Source: Nitrospirales bacterium
GTDB taxonomy: Bacteria; Nitrospirota; Nitrospiria; Nitrospirales; UBA8639
Length of the DNA stretch: 64,000 nt
Direction of reading: 5' to 3'
Assembly: GCA_029261355.1 (NCBI GenBank)
Contig: JAJDBM010000049.1
Span: forward strand, 62,001 to 126,000
The position numbers and the translations under genes were made by a program. This document shows, piece after piece, positions 8,752 through 17,274 of the stretch (the first letter of the stretch is position 1; each line of letters begins with the position of its first letter). Under the pieces are notes generated by a model. It did not search any database. It saw only the letters and a program-made list of their open reading frames with translations, and had not been told where the DNA came from.

Positions 8752-10701
8752 ATGATTATTGAGATTGGACATTTTTCTGTTGTTGTTGCTTGGGTGTTGA
8801 CCTTGCTTGGGATCGGCTCCTCCGTGCTTGCCCTTCGCTCGCGAAATGCCGAATGGGTTCGCGTTGGGCGCATTGCCGTCACCCTCACCTTCGCCTTACT
8901 CTTTATCGGCATGGCCTCACTTGTCTACTCATTTTTAATGAGAGACTTTTCAGTTCTCTACGTCGCAAACAACTCCAATTCAAAATTACCATTTTTCTAC
9001 ACGGTTGCGGCCGTCTGGGGAGGACATGAAGGCTCCTTACTTCTTTGGGCCTTTATCCTATCGTCATTTAGCACGCTAGCTGTATGGCTGCATTGGAGAA
9101 CCCAACCAACCATCATGCCGTACCTCATCGCCGTGGAATCTGCGGTGATGCTCGGCTTTCTTTCGCTCATTGTATTTTTATCGAGTCCGTTTGCACGTTT
9201 AGTCCCTACCCCACTTGACGGCAAAGACTTGAATCCCTTACTCCAAGACCCTGCCATGGTCATGCACCCTCCCATGTTGTACATGGGATATGTGGGCTTC
9301 TCCATTCCCTTTTCATTCGCGATGGCGGCCCTCTTTTCTGGTCGTCTCGGTGAAGAATGGATTAAAGTCACTCAACGGTGGACCATATTCGCATGGCTGT
9401 GCCTCACAACAGGAATCCTCCTTGGGGGATATTGGGCCTACTATGAATTAGGATGGGGTGGTTATTGGGGATGGGACCCAGTAGAGAATGCGTCGTTTAT
9501 GCCCTGGCTGGTAGGAACCGCCTATCTACATTCCGTTCTGGTCCAAGAAAAGCGAAAGATGTTTAAGGTATGGAATTTACTGTTGATCATCGTGACCTTT
9601 TCACTCTCACTCATTGGAACGTTCCTCGTGCGAAGTGGTGTATTGACCTCGGTCCATACCTTTGCCACTGACCCAGAACGAGGACTCTATATTTTGATAT
9701 TTATTACCACGATTATTGGTACGGCTTTTGGCGCATTAATCATACAATCAAAACATCTCAAAAGTCAGATCGAAATGGATTCGTTTATTTCTCGCGAGTC
9801 GGTCTTTCTATTTAATAATCTATTTTTCCTGGTGGCAGCTGCAACGGTATTCCTTGGCACGCTTTATCCTCTAATGGTTGAAACGTTTCAAGGGGGAAAA
9901 GTGACAGTTGGACCGCCCTATTACAATGCGGTATTTATGCCGATTGCGCTGGGCCTGCTGTTCCTCATGGGAATTGGCCCCTATATTCCGTGGCGCAAGG
10001 CTTCGGCCAGTAACATAAAAAAGCACTTTTTGATTCCAACGATCGCCGGGGTTGTGACTGTTGTTCTGCTGCTAATCTCTGGCATCTACAGTCTCTATGC
10101 CTTGGCCGGCGGATTTGTTGTCGGATTTTCAGGTTCAGCCATTCTCGTAGACTTTGGGAAAATTTCCCAGCTTTATGCGAACCGGGAACAGGTCAATCTC
10201 TTCAAAGGATTTTTAAAAGCTTTTTCAGCTAATCAGCGTCGATACTCGAGCCTCATCACGCATATTGGGGTCCTAGTTCTGGTGGTTGGCATCATCGCCT
10301 CAACCATCTATCAAACCGAAAAAGTGGTTTCAATGAAAGTGGGAGATTCCTTCTCCATCGAAAATTATGAAATGAAACTTCTGAATATCCACCAAGTCGA
10401 AGGCACAAATTGGAAAGCCCAGGAAGGTGTCTTTGAAGTCACCCGCGATGATGAAGTGATCACCAAGCTTCGACCTCAAAAACGGGTATACAACGCCTCC
10501 CAAAGCCCAACGACCGAATCAGCAATTCATGCCATCAATATGGGACATATATTCTTGACCATGCCAGATGTGTCGCCAGAAGGTGTTGCGGTGGCCCGAG
10601 GGGTCATCAATCCTCTCATCCTATGGGTTTGGGGTGGTGGTGGGATTATGGGTTTAGGCGTCTTACTTAACATTTTTAGACCACGACGACGAGAAGAATG
10701 A
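8752..10701 (+). CDS. ccmF: Cytochrome c heme lyase subunit CcmF
   Basis: Large polytopic protein that attaches heme to apocytochrome c together with CcmH. The WWD-type motif is clear (GGYWGWDPVENASFMPW, near residues 238-254). Conserved His residues occur in AAVWGGHEGSLLLW and in the VRSGVLTSVHTFA segment. The 649 residues fit the family. The C-terminal periplasmic domain and last helix are intact. The stop overlaps the next start (ATGA at 10698-10701). Confidence 0.96.
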   Translation: MIIEIGHFSVVVAWVLTLLGIGSSVLALRSRNAEWVRVGRIAVTLTFALLFIGMASLVYSFLMRDFSVLYVANNSNSKLPFFYTVAAVWGGHEGSLLLWAFILSSFSTLAVWLHWRTQPTIMPYLIAVESAVMLGFLSLIVFLSSPFARLVPTPLDGKDLNPLLQDPAMVMHPPMLYMGYVGFSIPFSFAMAALFSGRLGEEWIKVTQRWTIFAWLCLTTGILLGGYWAYYELGWGGYWGWDPVENASFMPWLVGTAYLHSVLVQEKRKMFKVWNLLLIIVTFSLSLIGTFLVRSGVLTSVHTFATDPERGLYILIFITTIIGTAFGALIIQSKHLKSQIEMDSFISRESVFLFNNLFFLVAAATVFLGTLYPLMVETFQGGKVTVGPPYYNAVFMPIALGLLFLMGIGPYIPWRKASASNIKKHFLIPTIAGVVTVVLLLISGIYSLYALAGGFVVGFSGSAILVDFGKISQLYANREQVNLFKGFLKAFSANQRRYSSLITHIGVLVLVVGIIASTIYQTEKVVSMKVGDSFSIENYEMKLLNIHQVEGTNWKAQEGVFEVTRDDEVITKLRPQKRVYNASQSPTTESAIHAINMGHIFLTMPDVSPEGVAVARGVINPLILWVWGGGGIMGLGVLLNIFRPRRREE

Positions 10702-11252
10702 ATCGCGGCATACAATTTATCTTAGTAGTCGGATTGATCGCACTCTTTGCACTTTTTTTAAAAGGACTCGGAGGTGACCCCCGAAGCATACCAACCGTGC
10801 TCATTGGAACAACGGCTCCAACATTTGCCGGACCTGACGTGGAATCAGGAAAAACCCTTTCCCTGGATCAATATAAAGGGAAAGTCGTTCTCCTCAACTT
10901 CTGGGCTTCCTGGTGCTACGAATGCAAAGTTGAACACAATGATATTCTCCGACTTCACCAACAATTTAAAGATAATCCTGACTTTGTGATGCTTGGCGTC
11001 AACTACCAAGACGAACTACCCAATGCCAAAGAATACCTGAAAACCTACGGCTCTTCCTTTCAGCATGTTCGCGACATCAAAGGTACCATGGCCATAGATT
11101 ACGGTGTTTACGGAGTACCCGAGACTTTTGTGATTGATCAACAGGGCATTATCCGACACAAGTGGGTTGGCCCAATTGTCGGGCAAGTCTATACCAATCT
11201 CACCGAGCAAGTGATTTCTCCACTTTTACATAAGACTCAATCGCCGACATGA
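10698..11252 (+). CDS. ccmG: Thiol:disulfide interchange protein CcmG/DsbE
   Basis: Periplasmic membrane-anchored thioredoxin-like reductant for apocytochrome c. A single N-terminal helix precedes the fold, and the active site reads NFWASWCYECKVEHNDI, so the CxxC is CYEC rather than the common CPTC. The cis-Pro loop GVYGVPETFVID is typical of CcmG. Length 184 residues. It overlaps both ccmF and ccmH by four bases, indicating tight coupling. Confidence 0.94.
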   Translation: MNRGIQFILVVGLIALFALFLKGLGGDPRSIPTVLIGTTAPTFAGPDVESGKTLSLDQYKGKVVLLNFWASWCYECKVEHNDILRLHQQFKDNPDFVMLGVNYQDELPNAKEYLKTYGSSFQHVRDIKGTMAIDYGVYGVPETFVIDQQGIIRHKWVGPIVGQVYTNLTEQVISPLLHKTQSPT

Positions 11253-11716
11253 TCAGTCGCTATATCCTTCTTTGTTTGCTCATCAGCCTTGCTCTCCCCT
11301 GGCATGTCTGCGCCGAAGTTGTGGACGAAACTGAACTAGACATTCAAGTCAGGGAAATCTCGAAAACGCTACGCTGTACCGTCTGTCAAACAGAAAACAT
11401 TTGGGAATCCGGCGCTCCATTAGCCGTGCAAATGCGAGGGGCCATTCGAGAACGGTTAACTCTCGGTCATTCGCCAGAAGAAATACATGCATATTTCCTC
11501 AGTCGTTACGGTGACTATATTTTAATGCAACCTCCCAAACATGGCGCCAACTGGCTCATTTGGCTCGCGCCATTTGTCTTACTCCTCGTTGGTGGATTTT
11601 TCATCTATTCAGAAGTGCGCCAGTGGGTCAAACCCACATCGCCCCAACCACAAGATCAACCACCTCCCCTCGACCTTGAAGCACGAAAAAAAATCGAACG
11701 GGAACTCCAGCCTTAA
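11249..11716 (+). CDS. ccmH: Cytochrome c maturation protein CcmH (CycL-type)
   Basis: Periplasmic thiol protein that works with CcmF and CcmG. A signal peptide (LLISLALPWHVCA) is followed by the three-helix domain with the redox motif LRCTVCQTENI (RCxxCQ signature), then FLSRYGDYILMQPP and a C-terminal membrane helix (LIWLAPFVLLLVGGFFIY). Length 155 residues equals the stand-alone CcmH form; the TPR part is encoded by the next gene. Confidence 0.94.
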   Translation: MISRYILLCLLISLALPWHVCAEVVDETELDIQVREISKTLRCTVCQTENIWESGAPLAVQMRGAIRERLTLGHSPEEIHAYFLSRYGDYILMQPPKHGANWLIWLAPFVLLLVGGFFIYSEVRQWVKPTSPQPQDQPPPLDLEARKKIERELQP

Positions 11717-11737
11717 CCATTTCACAGTTCAACACAT

Positions 11738-12652
11738 ATGTTACTCATTCCGGTTACGATCATCCTCATTCTTGTCCTTGCAGCCATCACCCTACCCTTT
11801 TGGCGTAAAGACCCCAATCCGTTTTCTCCCTTTCATCATAATGATCGGACACAAGAACTCGCTGATTTATCAGTAGAGCGCGAAACGCTCGCCCGGTCAT
11901 TGCACGAGCTTGAAGTTGAGCTTGCACAAAAACGAATGGAACCCGTTGATCATGCCAGACTCAAAGCCACGGATGAACATCGCCTACTCCAAGTCCTTGA
12001 CCGACTTGAATTGCTGCAAAAAGACGCGTTAGAGCAAACCACAGCCACCCAGGAGCCCACCATTCGAAAAAGAAAGTGGATACCTGCAACGCTGTGCGCA
12101 ATCATCGTTTTACTCTCATCATTAGGGACCTACTTATGGGTACAAGTCCAAGCGATGGAAGAACTGGCAGGTATTCAAGGACAAGCACCAGGTGCAACTG
12201 GCCCCAACCCGTTGGAAATGGTCGCAAAACTTGAGAAACGTTTGAGCAAAAACCCTGATGATCTAGAAGGCCAAATTATGGCTGGACGTTCCTATCAAGT
12301 GCTCAACCGATACGAGGAAGCACAAAAGGCTTGGACAAAAGTCCTAGAACTTCAGCCTCGCAATAATGAAGCCTCCTACAATCTCGGCGTGATACTGATT
12401 GAAATCAGAAAATTTGATGACCCTGAAGCCTTTAGAAAGGCACTCGCCTATTTTGACAAGGTGTTAATCGATCGGCCGAATGAACCTGGGGTGAATTGGT
12501 ATAAAGGGATGGCACTGTGGTATCTCAAACGAACAAGAGAAACTGAGGATGCCTGGGCTCTGGCATTTAACAACCTTGATCCTACCAGCCCAGATGCTCA
12601 GTTTGTGAAGGAAGCTTTGACCAAACTCAGAGCTGGAGAAGCACCATTCTAA
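11738..12652 (+). CDS. ccmI: CcmI/CycH-type TPR protein of cytochrome c maturation
   Basis: Apocytochrome chaperone. An N-terminal helix, a coiled cytoplasmic-type segment (VERETLARSLHELEVELAQK) and a second helix (near residues 120-135) precede a TPR domain (DLEGQIMAGRSYQVLNRYEE and the following helices). This two-helix plus TPR layout matches CcmI. Length 304 residues is shorter than proteobacterial CcmI. It is the last gene of the operon, 21 bases after ccmH. Confidence 0.85.
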   Translation: MLLIPVTIILILVLAAITLPFWRKDPNPFSPFHHNDRTQELADLSVERETLARSLHELEVELAQKRMEPVDHARLKATDEHRLLQVLDRLELLQKDALEQTTATQEPTIRKRKWIPATLCAIIVLLSSLGTYLWVQVQAMEELAGIQGQAPGATGPNPLEMVAKLEKRLSKNPDDLEGQIMAGRSYQVLNRYEEAQKAWTKVLELQPRNNEASYNLGVILIEIRKFDDPEAFRKALAYFDKVLIDRPNEPGVNWYKGMALWYLKRTRETEDAWALAFNNLDPTSPDAQFVKEALTKLRAGEAPF

Positions 12653-12720
12653 GGCCTTGATTCCACATCAAACATTATCAAATAATCTTCATTATCACGC
12701 CTTCAATCCCTCAATTGTTC

Positions 12721-13191
12721 TTACATCGTCGTCAGGTAGGTTGCGACTAACAAAATAATAAGTGTTAAAACGAGGATTGCTTGCTGAACAAGAGCTGCTC
12801 GTCGTTGATTATTTTTCGCGCTTTGAGCATTCATAGAAGATTGCGTAGAAGCCGCATAGGGGTCTATCACAAAGTCATGAATCAGGACTAAAGCAAATGC
12901 GACGGCAAACAGAAACAATTTCAGCATGAGCACCACACCCCACATTGTTTCAATTCTCGCCGACCCTCCTTCACTTAACATCGTAAATGCCCCTGTCAAA
13001 ATGAGCGTAATGAGACTCATCCATGTCACAGTTCTAAAACGCTGAGTCGTCTTTCGTAAAATTTCGTTGGATTCTGTCTCGGAAGCATGAGGGAGGAGGA
13101 CCGGCCTCAACACCAAGTGCAAATAGATAAGCCCCCCTATTAATGTGATGGCGGCAACAAGATGAATCCAAATAATCAAATAAAGTGGCAT
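12721..13191 (-). CDS. Small four-helix membrane protein, CopD-like
   Basis: 156 residues with four predicted membrane helices (about 1-25, 50-70, 82-105, 130-153). It begins with YLIIWIHLVAAITLIGGLIY, a His-containing first helix like those of CopD and related copper/electron-transfer membrane proteins. A short polar Ser/Gln/Asn-rich loop lies before the last helix. The exact role is unknown. It is convergent with ccmI, 68 bases apart, so it is not part of that operon. Confidence 0.6.
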   Translation of the reverse strand: MPLYLIIWIHLVAAITLIGGLIYLHLVLRPVLLPHASETESNEILRKTTQRFRTVTWMSLITLILTGAFTMLSEGGSARIETMWGVVLMLKLFLFAVAFALVLIHDFVIDPYAASTQSSMNAQSAKNNQRRAALVQQAILVLTLIILLVATYLTTM

Positions 13192-13556
13192 AGGTCAATC
13201 ACTCATTGAATTGATGAGAATGGGAAGGGCGATACCTTGAAGTGTTTTATTTGAGAAAACTATACTTCAGCCTTTTCTCTGCAGTCAAAGATATCCTTGA
13301 AGAGAGAGATGACTCAAAGCAATGACAAGAAGAGATCTACAGGAGATAGGAGAAGGTGTGACGAGAGCAGAATATTGAGCATGCTGGGGAGTATCGACGA
13401 ACCACGTACAATAGGAGCAAGGTTACGCCACCACTCCTTCCGATACACTCAGAGTTAAAGACGAGAGTACGACTCGCACTATTGCACGTTTTGCTCTCTC
13501 ACAATATGGAACACCCAAAATGTAGCCACGGCCAAATACCGAAGACACGTCAAGGA
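13192..13556. other. Non-coding region
   Basis: About 365 bases upstream of the CopD-like gene and downstream of the first bactofilin gene, both leftward. No open frame with a ribosome-binding site was found, and I saw no obvious terminator or repeat array. Confidence 0.35.
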
Positions 13557-14009
13557 TCAAAAGGTCTTCTTGGCCCCATTTGGCTTCATTTCGATCGTCC
13601 CATTTAACACCACGCCATTTTCCATCGACAATTGCGGCGTGTTGAGTGACCCTTCCATGACGGCAGTCGCTAAAAGCTGCACCTTTTCTTTCGCTATGAT
13701 ATCTCCCTTTATTTCTCCACGGCTAATCACGGAACCCGCACTTATTTTGGCTGTTATAACGGCTTGTTCTCCAACTAATAGGGTTCCTTCTGTATGTAAT
13801 TCGCCGTCAAGGCGTCCATCAATTTGGACACTTCCTTGGTAACTGATGACTCCCTTAAATTCGACGCCAGGACCAATAAAGGCCACCACGTCACTTTTGA
13901 CACCTGATGACGATGACCCATTTTTATAGGAAGAACTTCCACCATTTGTCGATGCCCCTACTGCTTGACCATTTGTTGTTTGCTGTTCATCTAATTCAAT
14001 TGCCATCAC
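13557..14009 (-). CDS. Bactofilin (polymer-forming cytoskeletal protein)
   Basis: Member of the DUF583/bactofilin family, which forms non-nucleotide filaments that help place cell-wall enzymes. A Gly/Ser-rich flexible N-terminus (about 45 residues) precedes a beta-helical core with repeated hydrophobic/Gly turns: AFIGPGVEFKGVISYQGSVQ, IDGRLDGELHTEGTLLVGE, SAGSVISRGEIKGDII. Two adjacent ATGs begin it (14009, 14006). A good purine-rich ribosome-binding site (AAGGAGGAGGAG) lies just upstream. A paralogue is encoded upstream in the same direction, and the two likely work together. Confidence 0.93.
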   Translation of the reverse strand: MMAIELDEQQTTNGQAVGASTNGGSSSYKNGSSSSGVKSDVVAFIGPGVEFKGVISYQGSVQIDGRLDGELHTEGTLLVGEQAVITAKISAGSVISRGEIKGDIIAKEKVQLLATAVMEGSLNTPQLSMENGVVLNGTIEMKPNGAKKTF

Positions 14010-14148
14010 TCCTCCTCCTTCTTATTATAGAAACTTCGTGTTTGTTAAACAGATGACCTATTGTTCTCCAACTGTTGTCGGAGGTTGGTGGAAATTTCTT
14101 GAGCCAGGACTTCTCAAAGACCATATGGAGATATAGCTGAGACAGCGT

Positions 14149-14709
14149 CTAACGGATCTCTGGCTCAAGAACTTCTGAAGGCCACCATGGCGGATGGGTA
14201 ATACGACTCCGTTGAAAATGTTCCTGCCACATGTTCCCCGGAATCCGTCCCCCGTTGATCCATATCGACCAATCGGTCTCTAAGACCGCTCCTTCCTCCA
14301 TAGAAAGATAGGGAGTTTTTATGGATCCCTTCATCACAGCGGACGACTTCAAATGAATATTTTTCTTTGCAGAAACATTGCCTGTAATCTGCCCATCACT
14401 AATAATGGATTCTGCGTGAATATTGGCATCCACCATGCCTTCCGAGCCTACAACGACGGATGAATTGGAATGAATTTCTCCCTCAAGACTTCCATCTATC
14501 TGCATTTTTCCATCACCCACCATGACCCCTTTACATTCAACGCCTGGTCCAATAAATGCCGTTGGTTCTTCAGTCTCCAAAGCTTCAAGGCCTGATTCAA
14601 CTTTCAATAATGACGATGGAGTTTTGGCGATTCTAGATATTCGGCGAATAGGATACATACTCCCCTTCAACCGAGAAGGCTTCCCATGTAAGATGGCAAT
14701 TTGCTTCAT
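14149..14709 (-). CDS. Second bactofilin, with a Trp-rich tail
   Basis: Paralogue of the neighbouring bactofilin, 186 residues. The core repeats the same pattern (AFIGPGVECKGVMVGDGKMQ, IDGSLEGEIHSNSSVVVGS). It differs from the neighbour at both ends: a basic N-terminus (SMYPIRRISRIAKT) and a C-terminal extension of about 35 residues with several Trp and Pro (THPPWWPSEV). The tail could be a partner- or membrane-binding segment; that is inference. It lies 139 bases upstream of the other bactofilin gene, probably in the same transcript. Confidence 0.9.
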   Translation of the reverse strand: MKQIAILHGKPSRLKGSMYPIRRISRIAKTPSSLLKVESGLEALETEEPTAFIGPGVECKGVMVGDGKMQIDGSLEGEIHSNSSVVVGSEGMVDANIHAESIISDGQITGNVSAKKNIHLKSSAVMKGSIKTPYLSMEEGAVLETDWSIWINGGRIPGNMWQEHFQRSRITHPPWWPSEVLEPEIR

Positions 14710-14779
14710 GATGTTTCCTAATGTTTCACTGCCACATCAGCCTCATATTCACTGGCTCTTCAATGATAGGAGGTCAAAC

Positions 14780-14803
14780 ATGTATATTCTCGGTTGTTTT
14801 TGA
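14780..14803 (+). other. Seven-codon ORF behind a strong Shine-Dalgarno site
   Basis: The sequence ATAGGAGGTCAAAC ends directly at an ATG that opens a seven-codon frame (MYILGCF, then TGA). The site lies between the divergent bactofilin gene and the rightward PqqC-like gene. It may be a leader peptide or a chance match; nothing else supports expression. Confidence 0.25.
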
Positions 14804-14959
14804 AAAATCCTAACGGTTACTTGATGAATCTTGAAAAGGGACAATTTAATCATAGGTTTGAGTCCAGTCACGACCAAAAGCCCAGGGTCCAGGCCGCCAA
14901 GACATGACTTCATCTCTCATTCATGATAGTTGCGAGCCTTTCTGATCTTCATGTAACCT

Positions 14960-15715
14960 TTGTGCGTCACAAATAGTAGGTCCTCACACGTCAAACACAA
15001 TACGGATGCCCTTGTGAATATAGTTCAACCTCTTACCCTTGACTCGTTGCTGAGTGAGCTTGCCGCTCATCCAGTCAATACCAATAGATTTTTTGTCGAC
15101 TTCCAAGACCACCATCTCACGCCGGCACAACTCCATACGTTCATCAGGCAATATCATTTTTTTTGTCACCATTTCACCAAAGAACTAGAGGGCTTGCTTT
15201 ACCACACTCCGATCAAAGAACTGGAGATGCGTGTTGAATTGACCAAAACCCTCTATTCTGAGTTAGGAAGTGGCTCATCCAATGATGCACATATTCGAGA
15301 TCTCGAGCTCTTTGCTCAGGTTGCAGGGCTCGACCAAGATGACCTCAACATGACGCATCCGATTGCCGAGGTCCAAGAATATCTTGATACCTTGCATCAC
15401 TTTTTTGTCGAATCTGGATATCTGCAAGCCTTGGGAGCTGAACTTGCGGTCGAAACCACCGCAGCTTCAGAGTTTCGTTTTTTTGTTCCTGGGTTACAAA
15501 AGTACTCGCAGTTCACGACGCAAGACCTAAGGTTCTTTACGATGCATCTTGCCGAGGAAGTCAGACACCGTGATTGGCTCACCCTGGCCGTTCACCATAC
15601 CGTCAAGTCAACACACGATTTAGAACTAGTTGCTCTTGGAGCTCGAACGACAGCTGATGCCTGGCATGCTTTCTGGGATGGCATGCATCGAGCCGTCTTT
15701 GATTCATGTAATTAA
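14960..15715 (+). CDS. Heme-oxygenase-fold (PqqC/TenA/CADD-like) iron-dependent protein
   Basis: An all-helical protein of about 233-251 residues that reads like the iron-containing redox enzyme branch of the PqqC/TenA superfamily. Candidate metal ligands are visible: HHFTKELEGLLYH in an early helix, ELAVETTAASEFRFF in the middle, and HLAEEVRHRDWL near residue 205, the last being a typical ExxxH pair. Family members include diiron oxygenases and decarboxylases; the substrate here is unknown. The start is unclear: TTG at 14960, or GTG at 15014 just before the conserved part, neither with a good ribosome-binding site. Seventeen bases after its stop comes the PqqD-like methyltransferase, so the two probably share a pathway. 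Confidence 0.72.
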   Translation: MCVTNSRSSHVKHNTDALVNIVQPLTLDSLLSELAAHPVNTNRFFVDFQDHHLTPAQLHTFIRQYHFFCHHFTKELEGLLYHTPIKELEMRVELTKTLYSELGSGSSNDAHIRDLELFAQVAGLDQDDLNMTHPIAEVQEYLDTLHHFFVESGYLQALGAELAVETTAASEFRFFVPGLQKYSQFTTQDLRFFTMHLAEEVRHRDWLTLAVHHTVKSTHDLELVALGARTTADAWHAFWDGMHRAVFDSCN

Positions 15716-15731
15716 ATTAAGGAAATTTCTC

Positions 15732-17234
15732 GTGCAAGACACTGCTATTTCAACAAATATTCAACAGCCAGATGAGCCACTCACACTCGAAGGTGACATC
15801 CTCAGCCAACGCGCCTGGCGCATGCCTGATCTGATTATCTATCAGCATGGTCCAGAGGAATGGTGGGTCAGCCCACTCGATGAAGAACTGCCTCTGATCA
15901 AACTGAACCGCATGGGAGCCTCGCTATTAGGAGCGATGGATGGCCATTCCACTTTAGCCGCGTTAGTCAGTCGATTCGGGAAATGGGTCTGTGGCCCGAA
16001 CCAGGAAACCGGTCAATGGTTCCTGGAACGATGGTCACAACCTCGATATTCACTCTGTTTTTATGGATCGGAAGCTCCAAGTGGACATAACACCGAGGCC
16101 AAATGGGATCTATTATTACAACGGGTACGCGAAGGATGGCATGGCAATGTCACTGAGGAAACTGAAGGGCATCTTTCATCGTTTCATATGCAAGGTATTC
16201 AAACCCAACATGGTCACTTTGAAATTATTGAGACCACCGTTTCACATCTATTTCGTGAGCCATGTGAAGCCTTGCATGGCCTGACTTATGGCCGACTGCT
16301 TGGTCAAACCCTGAGAAAAATGGGGTGGTTTAGCCCACGACCAACACGTATTGTCGAGGTAGGTGCAGGGTTAGGCTATGTCTCTAAAGAATTAGCGAGT
16401 GAATTGAGCACTGAGGAACGACGAGACATCCACTATACATTCCTGGATTTAACCCGTCCGTTTTTAGGATCGCAAACAAATTTAGCACGATCTGCCGGAT
16501 GGCAAGCTTCGGCAACCCAAGCCAATGCTGAACAGCTCCCACTTACTGATAACAGCGTGGATCTCATCATTGACAATGAAAATTTAGCAGATATGACTCC
16601 GGTACAATTGACGGCCAAAGAGCTAGAGTCCCATGAGGGCACGACGCCTCAACATCAAGCGGCCTTAGACCTTATTCGACAATTGCACCTTCCCCTGGAT
16701 AAACCCTTCCCTGATGAAGTTATCTTTAATTATGGAGCGCTGTCGTTCCTGATGGAAGCCTGGCGCGTCCTCAAACCTGGCGGCCATGCCATCATGATAG
16801 AATTTGGTATTGAGATAGGCTATCCAGAACCCGTGAAATTACCGGGCCATACTGAATATGAAGTCCAATACTCACACATGCGCCATGCCGCACGAGGGCT
16901 TGGGTTCCGTGAACAATATTGCACATTACCACAGCTCTTGAATATTTCTGGAGAGACTCAGGTTCTATGCACTGGAGCCGCCTATTCTATCCGTCGAATT
17001 TGCGAAGCCCTCAAGCAACCCTTTTCTGTCCGTGCCTACACAGAAGCGGAACTGGGAAAGTCTCTTGGCGACACCCTTCAAAATTTAACTGGACTGCACT
17101 ACCATAGCGTACTCGATCCAGCATGGTTTGGCCTCTGGGACTTTAAAGTGCTGATGCTGGAAAAACCCGGGGCTAAAATTCACCGCCCAACGTATCAAGA
17201 ATCCAAAGGCTTCCGCTGGTATAGCCAACGATAG
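15732..17234 (+). CDS. Fusion of a PqqD-like N-terminal region and a class I SAM-dependent methyltransferase
   Basis: About 500 residues. Near residues 55-85 the pattern PLIKLNRMGASLLGAMDGHS resembles PqqD proteins (hydrophobic-Asn-x-x-Gly then a helix, Gly and Thr), which bind peptides in RiPP pathways. The central part is a Rossmann methyltransferase: motif I RIVEVGAGLGYVSKEL, an acidic loop DNSVDLIIDNENLADM, and a late motif EAWRVLKPGGHAIMIEFG. The C-terminal 130 residues are not assigned. I set the start at the GTG at 15732 behind AAGGA; the frame extends upstream to 15630 inside the previous gene. Substrate unknown; the partner is the PqqC-like protein just upstream. Confidence 0.72.
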   Translation: MQDTAISTNIQQPDEPLTLEGDILSQRAWRMPDLIIYQHGPEEWWVSPLDEELPLIKLNRMGASLLGAMDGHSTLAALVSRFGKWVCGPNQETGQWFLERWSQPRYSLCFYGSEAPSGHNTEAKWDLLLQRVREGWHGNVTEETEGHLSSFHMQGIQTQHGHFEIIETTVSHLFREPCEALHGLTYGRLLGQTLRKMGWFSPRPTRIVEVGAGLGYVSKELASELSTEERRDIHYTFLDLTRPFLGSQTNLARSAGWQASATQANAEQLPLTDNSVDLIIDNENLADMTPVQLTAKELESHEGTTPQHQAALDLIRQLHLPLDKPFPDEVIFNYGALSFLMEAWRVLKPGGHAIMIEFGIEIGYPEPVKLPGHTEYEVQYSHMRHAARGLGFREQYCTLPQLLNISGETQVLCTGAAYSIRRICEALKQPFSVRAYTEAELGKSLGDTLQNLTGLHYHSVLDPAWFGLWDFKVLMLEKPGAKIHRPTYQESKGFRWYSQR

Positions 17235-17274
17235 AACCAATAGGAACTCAACAAGACCACATCCTCTCAAATAC

